A stretch of 64,000 nucleotides of DNA, from assembly GCA_030428705.1 (NCBI GenBank), contig JAUIDI010000001.1, positions 372,001 through 436,000 on the forward strand. Reading direction: 5' to 3'. The notes beneath the pieces were generated by a model. That model saw only the letters and a program-made list of their open reading frames with translations, was not told where the DNA came from and did not search any database. The translations under genes and the position numbers were made by a program. The DNA comes from Bacteroidia bacterium (GTDB lineage: Bacteria > Bacteroidota > Bacteroidia > Flavobacteriales > Flavobacteriaceae). Positions 47,390-56,841 of this stretch are shown one piece after another (within the stretch, counting starts at the first letter, position 1; every line of letters begins with the position of its first letter).

Positions 47390-48145
47390 TTATATTGCGA
47401 GTTTATAGAAACGGTCGTCAATCTTGGGTGCAATCGTGTCAACCTTTTTAAAATGATCGATCATGGCATTTCGTATCAAGTAATCGGTATCGGTGATGCC
47501 GACAGTTTCTTTAAAAAAACCCATGTTATCGCCTCCCGTAACAAGATAGTTGGAAGTCGCTACATGATAGGTGCGTTCTTTATCCAAAGGTTTGCCCTGT
47601 ATTTTGAACGATTTTAAAGAACCGTCTTTATTCAATACGATCTGCATACCTGAAATCGGATGCGCCCTTTTTGAGTTCATTAGATATTCCACGAGTTTTT
47701 TGACCGATTTCCCGGTCAGGTCCACAACCACAATCGTATTTTCAAAAGGCATTACCTCAAAAGCCGTTCTGGCCGATACCTTTCCTTTCGAAATGATCGA
47801 TCGAATACCGCCATGGTTCAATAGCACAAAATCCAATTCATTGCCGGTTCTTGCCTTGTAAATGGGGGCGGCAGCTTCAAAGACAATATCCGCCATTAAA
47901 TTGCCGGCCGTTGTGTTGTACTCACCGTCATCCTTGGTAATCATACTTGGTGCATACGCAAGGGCACTATCCAAGACTTCATTGATACGATTATGGTAGG
48001 GCAGTATAAATCCTTCAATAGAATCGTTGGTGGCCAAGGTACTGTCGATTCTCAATTGATGGGCTTCGATTTCCGTCAAGGCGCCTGGACTTTGTTTGCA
48101 GGAACAAAATCCAATAAATGTTATAATTATAACAAAATGTTTCAT
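47390..48145 (-). CDS. 5'-nucleotidase C-terminal domain lipoprotein
   Basis: A 251-residue lipoprotein (MKHFVIIITFIGFCSC signal, lipobox FCSC) that consists only of the 5'-nucleotidase substrate-binding domain. Visible are TTAGNLMADIV, LNHGGIRSIISKGKVSARTAFEVMPFENTI and the aromatic-binding segment VATSNYLVTGGDNMGFF. It is the first gene of a two-gene unit, ending exactly where the catalytic-domain gene begins. An in-frame ATG four codons upstream (48157) gives a poorer signal peptide. Together the pair is a split UshA-like enzyme. Confidence 0.9.
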   Translation of the reverse strand: MKHFVIIITFIGFCSCKQSPGALTEIEAHQLRIDSTLATNDSIEGFILPYHNRINEVLDSALAYAPSMITKDDGEYNTTAGNLMADIVFEAAAPIYKARTGNELDFVLLNHGGIRSIISKGKVSARTAFEVMPFENTIVVVDLTGKSVKKLVEYLMNSKRAHPISGMQIVLNKDGSLKSFKIQGKPLDKERTYHVATSNYLVTGGDNMGFFKETVGITDTDYLIRNAMIDHFKKVDTIAPKIDDRFYKLAI

Positions 48146-48199
48146 TTTTAAAATCAATCTACTTTTTATCTTAGCCGCAGATTGCAGAGGGATATTCTT

Positions 48200-48207
48200 T
48201 ACATTTG
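48200..48207 (+). promoter_or_regulatory. -7 box of the DUF6913-dapA unit
   Basis: TACATTTG fits TAnnTTTG, 27 bp before the ATG at 48235. The closest TTG (48182-48184) is only 15 bp away, so the -33 element is unclear. Confidence 0.45.
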
Positions 48208-48234
48208 TAAGGCATCTTATAAATGTAAAAATAC

Positions 48235-48771
48235 ATGTTTAAGGGAATTAAAGATAAGTTAAAGTATAAATCTGGACTTAAATTCTTAAAACAGGAACTT
48301 AGCAAACCGATGAGGGTAGCCGATCGCAGTCATGGAATAAAATCCGTCGGTTGTATTGTCGACATGGACGAGTTCGAAGATACCGATCTTTTTTATCAGT
48401 TTCAAGAGGAATATGCGCTAAGGCCCAACGCCGTTAAAATTATTGGTTACAAAAACTATTACGATAAAAATTCACCGTATTCGACCCCGGTTTTTTCGGA
48501 TAAGGACCTCGGGTGGAACGGTGCCATTGAGAACAGTTACGCACTTGAGTTTTTAAGCAGGGAATACGATTTGTTAGTAAATTATTATACTCAGGAAAAT
48601 TTGTTGATCCAATTGATGAGCATACAGACAAAAGCACGGTTTAGGGTAGGTTTTAAAGATGTGGATCAACACTATAATGATTTGATTCTAAACGTTCCCC
48701 TCAATGATTTTAAAACCTTCAAGGCCGAATTGAAAAAGTATTTATTTGTACTTGACGAAATAAAGAGTTAA
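48235..48771 (+). CDS. DUF6913-family protein
   Basis: A 178-residue cytoplasmic protein with no signal peptide, matching the flavobacterial DUF6913 family from memory. Its N-terminus [20 protein letters not shown] is basic, followed by [20 protein letters not shown] and a central [22 protein letters not shown]. Its function is unknown. It sits 4 bp upstream of dapA and shares its transcript, an arrangement I recall as frequent in Flavobacteriaceae. Confidence 0.85.
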   Translation: MFKGIKDKLKYKSGLKFLKQELSKPMRVADRSHGIKSVGCIVDMDEFEDTDLFYQFQEEYALRPNAVKIIGYKNYYDKNSPYSTPVFSDKDLGWNGAIENSYALEFLSREYDLLVNYYTQENLLIQLMSIQTKARFRVGFKDVDQHYNDLILNVPLNDFKTFKAELKKYLFVLDEIKS

Positions 48772-48775
48772 AGGT

Positions 48776-49666
48776 ATGGAACAGTTTCTGGGTACCGGTG
48801 TGGCATTGATTACCCCGTTCAACGAAGATTTTTCTATTGATACGGATGCGCTCACCCGCATAGTGGAATATTGTATCGATGGTGGCGTCGATTATTTGGT
48901 TGTTTTGGGCACGACGGGCGAATCGGTTACATTGAATAAAATGGAAAAACAATTGGTAATCGATACCATTATCGCAGCCAATGCCGGTCGTTTACCCTTG
49001 GTTTTAGGAGTCGGAGGAAACAATACGATGGCCATTGTGAACGAGTTGCAGACATTGGATCTAAGTGCATTCGATGCCATATTGTCGGTTAGTCCTTATT
49101 ACAACAAACCAACGCAAGAGGGAATCTACCAACATTTCAGGGCTATTTCCGCTGCTTCGCCAATACCGATAATCTTATATAATGTTCCCGGCCGAACAGG
49201 CAGCAATATGTCACCGGAGACCACATTGCGCTTGGCAAACGATTTTGCCAATATTGTGGCCGTTAAGGAGGCTTCCGGCGATATGGATCAAATTACCGAA
49301 ATAATAAAAAGGAAACCGGACGATTTCCATGTAATTTCAGGAGATGACTCCACCGCGCTGCCTACTGTCTTAAATGGGGGGTCGGGTGTAATTTCCGTTT
49401 TGGGACAAGGATTGCCGGTAGAACTAGGTACTATGATACGTTTAGGTCTTGAGGGTGATGTCGACACCGCCCAAAAATTACAGTCCGATATAAAGGAAGG
49501 CATGAGTTTGATTTTTGAGGAAGGAAATCCTGCCGGAATTAAGGCAATTTTCGAATTGCTCGGCCTTTCAAGGGCCACGGTTCGACTTCCGTTGGTAGAA
49601 GCCACCCCACATTTGAAACAAAAAATAGAATCGTTCGTAAGACCTTTCATCAAAGTGCACTCTTAG
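48776..49666 (+). CDS. dapA: 4-hydroxy-tetrahydrodipicolinate synthase
   Basis: First committed step of diaminopimelate/lysine synthesis, condensing pyruvate with aspartate semialdehyde. The 296-residue TIM-barrel protein has [10 protein letters not shown] (about 45-54), [14 protein letters not shown], the active-site segment [11 protein letters not shown] with the conserved tyrosine, and the Schiff-base lysine in [12 protein letters not shown] (about 163). Sequence starts [15 protein letters not shown]. No lysine riboswitch is visible. It is 4 bp after the DUF6913 gene. Confidence 0.97.
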   Translation: MEQFLGTGVALITPFNEDFSIDTDALTRIVEYCIDGGVDYLVVLGTTGESVTLNKMEKQLVIDTIIAANAGRLPLVLGVGGNNTMAIVNELQTLDLSAFDAILSVSPYYNKPTQEGIYQHFRAISAASPIPIILYNVPGRTGSNMSPETTLRLANDFANIVAVKEASGDMDQITEIIKRKPDDFHVISGDDSTALPTVLNGGSGVISVLGQGLPVELGTMIRLGLEGDVDTAQKLQSDIKEGMSLIFEEGNPAGIKAIFELLGLSRATVRLPLVEATPHLKQKIESFVRPFIKVHS

Positions 49667-49772
49667 AAAGCATGTTGTTTAACGTTAAATCTTAGCCAAA
49701 AGCATTGTTCCGTCCTCATCAAGCCCTTATTTTAGCAGATTGATTTTGTTTTTTTAATCGACTGATTATCCG

Positions 49773-49780
49773 TAATTTTG
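49773..49780 (+). promoter_or_regulatory. -7 box of the bamD operon
   Basis: TAATTTTG fits TAnnTTTG. Transcription would begin near the ATG at 49785, which makes the ATG at 49797 the likelier start. Confidence 0.45.
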
Positions 49781-49796
49781 CAAAATGTTTTTTAAA

Positions 49797-50615
49797 ATGA
49801 GGCCATTCTTTCTTTTTTTATCCCTAGTGCTGGTTCTGAGCTCATGCAGCGAATATCAGAAAGTGCTCAAAAATGAGGATGTGAAAGCAAAATATGAACT
49901 TGCCCAAAGTTTATATGAAGAAGAAGACTTTAAACGCTCCAATCGTTTGTTCGAACAGATCGCCCCAAAATACATCGGCAAGCCGCAAGGCGAGCGAGTG
50001 ATGTTTTTTTTGGCCGACACCTATTATCAAAGAAGGGATTATAATATGGCCGGATATCAGTTTGAGCGGTTTATCAAGTCGTACCCTAAAAGTGAGAAAG
50101 TGCTCGAAGCCGCCTTCTATGGTGCTTCAAGTTATTATGAACTTTCGCCCGAATACTCTTTGGATCAAACCGATACCGATAAGGCGCTGACCAAGCTTCA
50201 GACCTTTATCAATACCTATCCCGATTCCGAGTTTTTCGAAGAAGCAAATTTAATGGCCAAGGAACTGACCATTAAAAAAGAGAAAAAGGCATTTGAAATC
50301 GCAAGGCAGTTCAATAAAATAGGGGAATTCGATTATTCTTTCTTAACCCCTGCGATGACGGCATTCGACAATTTTATCTCCGATAATCCAGGGTCCATTT
50401 ATCAAGAGGCGGCACTTTTTTATAAACTGGAAGCAGCTTCTAGGTTTGCCATTAATAGTTTTGACCGTTTGAAACCGGAAAGGTTGGAGAATGCCAAGGC
50501 CGCTTATTCAAAGCTAAAAAAACAATTTCCTGAAACCGCCTATGGTAAACAGGCCGATAAATGGCTTGAAAGAATAGAGCGTGAATCGCAAGGTTATACC
50601 GAAGTATCAAAATAA
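49797..50615 (+). CDS. bamD: Outer-membrane assembly lipoprotein BamD
   Basis: Essential lipoprotein of the BAM complex that folds beta-barrels into the outer membrane. Signal peptide MRPFFLFLSLVLVLSSCSEY with lipobox LSSC, then five TPR-like helix pairs (ELAQSLYEEEDFKRSNRLFE, GERVMFFLADTYYQRRDYNMAGYQFERF, QTDTDKALTKLQTFINTYPDSEF and on). An ATG four codons earlier (49785) sits at the predicted transcription start. It opens the conserved bamD-rpoZ-coaBC-porD-recN gene order. Confidence 0.93.
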   Translation: MRPFFLFLSLVLVLSSCSEYQKVLKNEDVKAKYELAQSLYEEEDFKRSNRLFEQIAPKYIGKPQGERVMFFLADTYYQRRDYNMAGYQFERFIKSYPKSEKVLEAAFYGASSYYELSPEYSLDQTDTDKALTKLQTFINTYPDSEFFEEANLMAKELTIKKEKKAFEIARQFNKIGEFDYSFLTPAMTAFDNFISDNPGSIYQEAALFYKLEAASRFAINSFDRLKPERLENAKAAYSKLKKQFPETAYGKQADKWLERIERESQGYTEVSK

Positions 50616-50631
50616 AAACAATCCTACAATA

Positions 50632-50958
50632 ATGAACGATTTAAAAAATTCAAAAGCCCCGGTTTCTACAGTGACCGTAAATAGAAACGAATTCGATCAA
50701 AAGACCGATAATATTTACGAGGCGATTTCAATTGCCGCCAAAAGAGCGGTGCAGATAAACTCGGAGATCAAAAAAGAACTTTTGGAAAAACTTGAGGAGT
50801 TCGCAACATACAGCGATAGCCTTGAGGAAGTGTTCGAGAACAAGGAGCAGATCGAAGTCTCCAAGTTTTATGAAAAATTGCCAAAACCACATGCAATGGC
50901 AGTTGAAGAGTGGTTGAACGATAAAATCTATCACAGAAATACCGAGAAAGACGCATAG
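50632..50958 (+). CDS. rpoZ: RNA polymerase omega subunit
   Basis: Small RNA-polymerase assembly subunit of the flavobacterial type, 108 residues. It shows VTVNRNEFDQKTDNIYEAISIAAKRAVQINSEIK and the acidic C-terminal EVFENKEQIEVSKFYEKLPKP. The earlier in-frame extension to 50581 would overlap bamD and has no homology I recognise. Start MNDLKNSKAP at 50632. It lies 16 bp after bamD and 5 bp before coaBC. Confidence 0.93.
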   Translation: MNDLKNSKAPVSTVTVNRNEFDQKTDNIYEAISIAAKRAVQINSEIKKELLEKLEEFATYSDSLEEVFENKEQIEVSKFYEKLPKPHAMAVEEWLNDKIYHRNTEKDA

Positions 50959-50963
50959 AACAT

Positions 50964-52169
50964 ATGTTGGGCGGAAAGAACATCCTTTTAGGAATTACCG
51001 GGGGGATCGCCGCTTATAAGACAACGTTTCTCGTTCGTTTACTGATAAAAGCTGGTGCGAATGTCAAGGTGGTCTTGACAGAAAGTGCCAGCTCTTTTGT
51101 TTCCCCGTTGACCCTGGCCACATTATCCAAAAAACCTGTGCTTACCTCTTTTGTTAAGGAGGAAGATAACAGCACGGATTGGAACAATCATGTGGAACTC
51201 GGTCTTTGGGCCGACATAATGTTAATAGCTCCTGCCACGGCGAATACGCTTTCGAAAATGGGCAATGGTACCTGCGATAATCTCTTGCTGGCCGTATATC
51301 TCTCTGCGAAATGCCCCGTATTTTTTGCTCCCGCGATGGATCTGGATATGTACAAACATCCATCGACAAAGGCTTCCTTCGAAAAACTACGGTCGTTTGG
51401 CAATATTATGATTCCGGCCACTTCAGGTGAATTGGCCAGTGGGCTGCATGGCGAAGGTAGAATGGCGGAACCCGAGGATATCGTAAAATTTGTACAGGAT
51501 TATCTTTCCAAAGGGCTTCCTTTAAGCGGAAAGCAAGTAATGATTACCGCCGGGCCGACCTATGAGGCTATTGACCCGGTCCGTTTTATAGGTAACCACT
51601 CATCCGGCAAAATGGGGTATGAACTGGCCAAAGCTTCTGCAGACCTTGGTGCCAAGGTCGTATTGATTTCCGGACCTTCGAGTTTATCCATCAAACATGA
51701 AGCCGTCACTTTGGTCAAAGTAACATCTGGGGAAGAAATGTTCCGGGCGGCGCACGATCAGTTTAAGAATTCCGATATAGTAATATGTGCAGCGGCCGTA
51801 GCCGATTACCGTCCAAAAGAAGTGGCAGATCAGAAAATCAAGAAAAAAGAAGATCAATTTTCCATTCAACTGGTCAAAAATAAGGACATTTTATCATCTC
51901 TTGGAGCGATAAAGGAAAAGCAATATTTGGTGGGGTTCGCCTTGGAGACCGAAAACGAAATTGAAAATGCCAAGGGCAAATTAAAAAGAAAGAATCTCGA
52001 CGCCATTGTACTGAACTCTATGAACGACTCGGGTGCGGGTTTTGGCGGTGACACCAATAAAATCACTTTTATAGATAAGAATTTACGGATAAAACCGTTT
52101 GATTTAAAAACCAAGGATGCCGTTGCCTTGGACATTTTGAATGAAATTATCGAAAGAATCAATGCGTAG
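50964..52169 (+). CDS. coaBC: Bifunctional phosphopantothenoylcysteine decarboxylase / phosphopantothenate-cysteine ligase
   Basis: Coenzyme A synthesis. The 401-residue protein has the FMN-dependent CoaC half (about 1-185: KNILLGITGGIAAYK, the LIAPATANTLSKMGNGTCDNL core and FAPAMDLDMYKH) with the catalytic histidine in WNNHVELG. The CTP-dependent CoaB half (about 188-401) shows MITAGPTYEAIDPVRFIGNHSSGKMG and NKDILSSLGAIK. Length is normal. coaE, the last CoA step, is encoded 5.6 kb downstream. Confidence 0.96.
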   Translation: MLGGKNILLGITGGIAAYKTTFLVRLLIKAGANVKVVLTESASSFVSPLTLATLSKKPVLTSFVKEEDNSTDWNNHVELGLWADIMLIAPATANTLSKMGNGTCDNLLLAVYLSAKCPVFFAPAMDLDMYKHPSTKASFEKLRSFGNIMIPATSGELASGLHGEGRMAEPEDIVKFVQDYLSKGLPLSGKQVMITAGPTYEAIDPVRFIGNHSSGKMGYELAKASADLGAKVVLISGPSSLSIKHEAVTLVKVTSGEEMFRAAHDQFKNSDIVICAAAVADYRPKEVADQKIKKKEDQFSIQLVKNKDILSSLGAIKEKQYLVGFALETENEIENAKGKLKRKNLDAIVLNSMNDSGAGFGGDTNKITFIDKNLRIKPFDLKTKDAVALDILNEIIERINA

Positions 52170-53055
52170 CTTGTTTTCAGCTCTTTTTTGTTTTCTGTGC
52201 GTACTTGGGCTTGGCGCGCAAGAACTTAATTGTGTGGTTACCGTTAATTCGGACCAAGTCTCACAGACCAACCAACAGATTTTCAAAACCCTTGAACGTT
52301 CGCTGAACGATCTTGTCAATAAGAATAAATGGACAAATCGGGTCTACAAGGAAAATGAACGGGTTAACGCACAAATGTTCATTACGATTACCGAGTACGA
52401 ATCGAATCGGTTTAGGGGCACGTTGCAGATACAGTCTTCGCGGCCCGTTTATAATACTTCCTATGAATCGCCTGTTTTCAACTACAAGGACAACAAACTG
52501 AGCTTTGAATACATCGAGTTTCAGCCTTTGGTCTTCAACGAAAATGTTTACGAGTCGAACCTGGTGAGTGTGATAGCCTATTATGTTTATGTGATTTTGG
52601 GCTTGGATGCCGATACTTTTGCTTTAGAAGGAGGAACCGAGTACTTTAGAACTGCACAGAAAATCGTGACCCAGGCACAGGGAAACAATGCCGTTGGATG
52701 GAGCCATACCGCCGACAATGACCGCAGTCGATTCGATTTGATTGACAATCTGATGTCGAATACCTATCGTGAATATCGGGTCGCAATGTACAATTACCAT
52801 AGAAAGGGACTGGATATCTTGGGAGACAACAACAGTACTGGCAAACAGGTCGTCGCAGGTACGATGCGGCTTTTTGAAACGATGATCAAAAGAAGGCCCA
52901 ACGCATTTTTGATTTCCACGTTCTTTGATGCCAAATCGGATGAAATCCGTAATATTTTTTCCGATGGGCCGAAGGTAGATATCGTACAGCTTAAGGAAAC
53001 TTTGAACAACATCGCCCCCCTGTATTCCACTACTTGGAACGAAATAAAATATTGA
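52162..53055 (+). CDS. porD: DUF4835-family exported protein (PorD-type)
   Basis: A 297-residue protein with a signal peptide (MRSLFSALFCFLCVLGLGAQ) and a beta-rich body (LNCVVTVNSDQV, YESPVFNYKDNKLSFEYIEFQ, TFALEGGTEYFRTAQKIV). It matches DUF4835, which I recall as labelled type IX secretion protein PorD; that label is from memory. The start overlaps coaBC by 8 bases; the ATG at 52141 would push the overlap to 29 and spoil the signal peptide. Next to recN in conserved order. Confidence 0.82.
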   Translation: MRSLFSALFCFLCVLGLGAQELNCVVTVNSDQVSQTNQQIFKTLERSLNDLVNKNKWTNRVYKENERVNAQMFITITEYESNRFRGTLQIQSSRPVYNTSYESPVFNYKDNKLSFEYIEFQPLVFNENVYESNLVSVIAYYVYVILGLDADTFALEGGTEYFRTAQKIVTQAQGNNAVGWSHTADNDRSRFDLIDNLMSNTYREYRVAMYNYHRKGLDILGDNNSTGKQVVAGTMRLFETMIKRRPNAFLISTFFDAKSDEIRNIFSDGPKVDIVQLKETLNNIAPLYSTTWNEIKY

Positions 53056-53102
53056 CCCGATTTTACATTACTTCATTATCTTTACGGCACTAATTTTTGT
53101 TC

Positions 53103-54755
53103 GTGCTCGCAAACCTTTCCATTACCAATTATGCCCTGATCGACCACCTGAATGTACGGTTCGATAAAGGTTTTACGGTAATTACTGGAGAGACGGGTGC
53201 GGGAAAATCCATTCTCTTGGGAGGGCTGTCCTTAGTACTTGGCAAGCGGGCCGATCTTTCCGTTTTGCGTGATACTTCTCAAAAGTGTATTGTCGAGGCT
53301 GAGTTTGATATTCATAATTATGTCTTAAAGCCTTTTTTTGAGGAAAATGACCTGGATTATGATGGCCGAACGATTATTCGACGTGAGATTCTCGGTAGCG
53401 GAAAATCAAGGGCCTTTATCAACGATACACCTGTTACCTTGGATATACTCTCGAAACTGGGCGATCGGTTGATCGATGTGCACTCACAACATCAGACCCT
53501 TCAATTGGTCGAAAACGATTTTCAGTTGAGGTTGATCGATGCCTTGGCAGATAATAAAGACCTTTTGAAGGATTATGCCCTTTCGTTGCAGGCTTATAAT
53601 GAAACATCAAGAAAACTGGATCAACTGATTGAATATCAATCGAATGCCATAAAAGAATTGGACTACAATAGTTTTCTTTTGGATGAACTGGAAAATGCTC
53701 CTCTTAAAGTTGGAATTCTTAAAGAATTGGAAGAGCAATATGAGCAATTGAGCAATGTCGAGACCATCATGGAACAACTTTCAAAAGGTTATCGGCTATT
53801 GAACGATGAACAGATTGGGGTATTAAATTCGCTATCTGAACTGAAACAGGTTTCCGCTAAACTTTCGGGTTTTGGCTCGCGATACGCAGAACTTGACGAG
53901 AGAATCCAATCCATTTTCATAGAAGTGGACGATTTGGCCGAAGGATTTTCATCCCTTGAGGATGATATAGAGGCCAACCCCGTCTTAATGGAAGCAGTAA
54001 ATTCGAAATTACAATTGCTCCATGATTTGCTCAAAAAGCATGGGGTAGCCGATATTGAAAGCCTTTTGACGATCAAGGAGGGACTACAGGAAAAAGTTGG
54101 CGCCACTGTCGATCTTGAATCAAGAATAGAGGCGGTGCAAGACGAGTTGAAATCTTATGGGGAAAAGCTGGAAGCAATATCCATCGAATTGAGAAAGAAA
54201 AGAAACCGGATGATTCCCGAACTTAAGAAACAGCTTGAAGTCGTTCTGGGCGAATTGGGTATGCCCAATGCGCAGTTTAAGATCGAGATCAGTCCTTCCG
54301 AGCATTTTAAGACCAATGGAAAAGATGATTTATCCTTCTTGTTTTCCGCCAACAAGGGCACTGCTTTTGGGGAATTGAAAAAAGTAGCATCGGGGGGTGA
54401 GCTTTCGCGTATTATGCTCGTTATCAAATCGATTCTTTCCAAATATGAAAACTTGCCCACTATGATGTTCGACGAGATCGATACGGGTGTTTCCGGTGAG
54501 ATTTCCAATCGTATGGGCGAGATTATGGCCGAAATGAGTAAGACCATGCAGGTGTTCAGCATTACGCACTTACCACAAGTGGCTTCGAAGGGCCATTATC
54601 ACTTTAAGGTTTATAAAGACGACAATTTCGACAAGACCAACACTAAAATGAAGCAATTGAACGATGACGAAAGGGTGGTGGAGCTGGCCGAAATGTTGGG
54701 AGGAAAAAATCTTTCCGATTCGGCGCTGGCCCACGCAAGGCAGCTATTGAACTGA
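53103..54755 (+). CDS. recN: DNA repair protein RecN
   Basis: SMC-like ATPase for double-strand-break repair. The 550-residue protein has Walker A ITGETGAGKSILLGGLSLV at the N-terminus, a long coiled-coil middle (about 150-360), the ABC signature VASGGELSRIMLVIK and Walker B MMFDEIDTGVSGEISNRMG. The frame opens with TTG at 53097, but the family N-terminus LANLSITNYALI begins at the GTG at 53103, which I take as the start. No ATG precedes it. It closes the bamD gene run. Confidence 0.95.
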   Translation: MLANLSITNYALIDHLNVRFDKGFTVITGETGAGKSILLGGLSLVLGKRADLSVLRDTSQKCIVEAEFDIHNYVLKPFFEENDLDYDGRTIIRREILGSGKSRAFINDTPVTLDILSKLGDRLIDVHSQHQTLQLVENDFQLRLIDALADNKDLLKDYALSLQAYNETSRKLDQLIEYQSNAIKELDYNSFLLDELENAPLKVGILKELEEQYEQLSNVETIMEQLSKGYRLLNDEQIGVLNSLSELKQVSAKLSGFGSRYAELDERIQSIFIEVDDLAEGFSSLEDDIEANPVLMEAVNSKLQLLHDLLKKHGVADIESLLTIKEGLQEKVGATVDLESRIEAVQDELKSYGEKLEAISIELRKKRNRMIPELKKQLEVVLGELGMPNAQFKIEISPSEHFKTNGKDDLSFLFSANKGTAFGELKKVASGGELSRIMLVIKSILSKYENLPTMMFDEIDTGVSGEISNRMGEIMAEMSKTMQVFSITHLPQVASKGHYHFKVYKDDNFDKTNTKMKQLNDDERVVELAEMLGGKNLSDSALAHARQLLN

Positions 54756-54875
54756 TTGTGGCTGACAATTCCCAAATTTCATGTGCTATTTTATCCGTTA
54801 TCATGTTGAAATCGGGAGATTGATATTCGGGATTTTTCAAATATCGCAATGACGGGAACACCTAATTAATTTTAA

Positions 54876-54883
54876 TATCTTTG
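54876..54883 (+). promoter_or_regulatory. -7 box of fabI
   Basis: TATCTTTG fits TAnnTTTG, 30 bp before the ATG at 54914. The spacer further upstream (54756-54870) contains no gene. Confidence 0.45.
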
Positions 54884-54913
54884 ATGCCATCTAAACTATA
54901 ACGGACCTATAAC

Positions 54914-55726
54914 ATGGCATACGACTTACTTAAAGGAAAAAGAGGAATTATTTTTGGAGCCTTGGACTCGAACTCCATTGCATGGAAAACTGCCGAACGT
55001 GTTCACGAAGAAGGAGGTAAGTTCGTGTTGACGAACGCCCCGATCGCCATGCGCATGGGGCAGATCAAGGAATTGGCCGAAAAGACCGGTTCCGAAATAA
55101 TTCCTGCCGATGCTACAAGTGAGGAGGATTTGGGCAATCTGGTAAGCGAATCCGTTAAAATCTTGGGCGGAAAACTTGATTTTGTGCTGCATTCCATAGG
55201 TATGTCGGTCAATGTTAGAAAAGGTAGGGCCTATACAGATCAGAACTATGATTTTTCGCATAAGGGATGGGATATCTCGGCACTTTCGTTTCATCGTGTC
55301 ATGCAGACGCTGTTCAAGGCCGATGCCATGAACGAGTGGGGCAGTATCGTGGCCTTGACGTATATGGCGGCACAACGTACTTTTCCCGATTACAATGATA
55401 TGGCCGACAACAAGGCCTATTTGGAGTCCGTGGCCCGTAGTTTTGGCTATTTTTTCGGTAAGGAGAAAAAGGTCAGGGTCAATACCATATCACAGTCGCC
55501 AACGCCGACCACTGCCGGTCAGGGTGTCAAAGGGTTTGATGGTTTCATTAGCTATGCGGACAAAATGTCTCCTTTGGGCAACGCTACGGCATTGGAATGT
55601 GCCGATTACACGGTTACCTTGTTTTCCGATTTAACCAAAAAAGTGACCATGCAGAATTTATTTCATGATGGCGGTTTTTCCAATACTGGGGTTAGTAAGG
55701 AGGTCATGGATCATTTTGTGGAGTAA
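54914..55726 (+). CDS. fabI: Enoyl-[acyl-carrier-protein] reductase FabI
   Basis: NADH-dependent last step of each fatty-acid elongation cycle. The 270-residue short-chain dehydrogenase fold protein begins MAYDLLKGKRGIIFGALDSN, binding NAD around residues 13-22. The FabI catalytic pair YX6K is visible as YNDMADNK near residue 160, in DYNDMADNKAYLESVARSFG. The SQSPTPTTAGQGVKGFDGF loop is the flipping substrate loop. Single gene with its own promoter and a downstream hairpin. Confidence 0.95.
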   Translation: MAYDLLKGKRGIIFGALDSNSIAWKTAERVHEEGGKFVLTNAPIAMRMGQIKELAEKTGSEIIPADATSEEDLGNLVSESVKILGGKLDFVLHSIGMSVNVRKGRAYTDQNYDFSHKGWDISALSFHRVMQTLFKADAMNEWGSIVALTYMAAQRTFPDYNDMADNKAYLESVARSFGYFFGKEKKVRVNTISQSPTPTTAGQGVKGFDGFISYADKMSPLGNATALECADYTVTLFSDLTKKVTMQNLFHDGGFSNTGVSKEVMDHFVE

Positions 55727-55730
55727 TTTT

Positions 55731-55757
55731 AACCCGGTCTTCCGTGGAATACGGGTT
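55731..55757 (+). terminator. Terminator after fabI
   Basis: AACCCG (55731-55736) and CGGGTT (55752-55757) pair, followed by TTTGTTTTTT. The stem is short (6 bp) with a 15-base loop. Confidence 0.55.
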
Positions 55758-55812
55758 TTTGTTTTTTCGGAGATGAAATAGTACCCACCCCAACGTATTA
55801 CCTACTAGTTTT

Positions 55813-56841
55813 ATGGAACTATCCTTTTCTTTTATCATTCCTGTTTACAATCGACCAGAGGAAACCCGGGAGTTATTGGATAGTCTTACCGACCAAACCT
55901 ATGAAAAACCTTTTGAGGTCGTAATTATTGAGGATGGATCTACTGTTGATTCGCATGAGGTAGTCAAGTCGTTCGGTGATAGGCTGAATATTTCCTATTA
56001 CCAAAAACCGAATTCAGGTCCGGGAGATTCTAGAAACTACGGAATGCAGCGTGCAAAAGGTAATTATTTTATCGTGCTCGATTCTGACTGTATTTTGCCG
56101 CCCCAATATTTATTGGAAGCTGAGAAAGCACTCCTAAAAGAGTATGTTCATTGCTATGGCGGGCCGGATGCAGCGCATGGATCCTTTACAACTGTTCAAA
56201 AGGCCATCAACTATGCGATGACGTCGGTTTTGACGACCGGAGGTATTCGCGGCAATAAAAATTCGGTTGGTAAATTTCAACCTAGAAGCTTCAACATGGG
56301 CGTATCAAAAACAGCCTTTGAACATGTCGGTGGTTACGGCAGCATTCATCCCGGTGAAGATCCGGACCTGACCATACGTATTTGGAACAATGGTTATGAA
56401 ACCAAATTGATACCAGAAGCTTTTGTTTATCATAAACGTCGTATCGATTGGAACAAATTCTATATTCAGGTCAATAAATTTGGGATGGTGCGACCAATTT
56501 TGAACAAATGGCATCCGGGTACCGCCAAAATCACCTATTGGTTTCCAACCTTGTTCACCGCTGGGCTGCTGTTGGCGATCTTTTTGATTTTCTTTCATAT
56601 TTATTGGCCGATCTATATTTATCTTGCTTTCTATTTGCTGATTTTTTTAGATTCCCTATGGAAGAACAAAAACCTTTCTGTAGCGTTATTATCGATCATT
56701 GCGGTCAGCATACAGTTTTTCGGTTACGGTTACGGCTTTATTAAGTCAACTATAAGGCTTAACTTTAGTAGGCGAACTCCCAAAGAACTGTTTCCCAAAC
56801 TGTTCTTCGAAACACCGACAAAATTTGATACGGAAAGTTGA
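55813..56841 (+). CDS. Family 2 glycosyltransferase with membrane C-terminus
   Basis: A 342-residue processive-type GT2 enzyme that transfers a sugar from a nucleotide donor. The GT-A domain (about 1-235) has SFIIPVYNRPEETRELLDSL, IIEDGSTVDSHEVV and the donor-site aspartate in LDSDCILPP. HPGEDPDLTIRIWNNGYETK and PEAFVYHKRRIDW carry the acceptor-side motifs. Hydrophobic helices cover about 245-315 (YWFPTLFTAGLLLAIFLIFF). Donor and acceptor are unknown. Its end overlaps the YbbR-like gene by 17 bases. Confidence 0.9.
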   Translation: MELSFSFIIPVYNRPEETRELLDSLTDQTYEKPFEVVIIEDGSTVDSHEVVKSFGDRLNISYYQKPNSGPGDSRNYGMQRAKGNYFIVLDSDCILPPQYLLEAEKALLKEYVHCYGGPDAAHGSFTTVQKAINYAMTSVLTTGGIRGNKNSVGKFQPRSFNMGVSKTAFEHVGGYGSIHPGEDPDLTIRIWNNGYETKLIPEAFVYHKRRIDWNKFYIQVNKFGMVRPILNKWHPGTAKITYWFPTLFTAGLLLAIFLIFFHIYWPIYIYLAFYLLIFLDSLWKNKNLSVALLSIIAVSIQFFGYGYGFIKSTIRLNFSRRTPKELFPKLFFETPTKFDTES

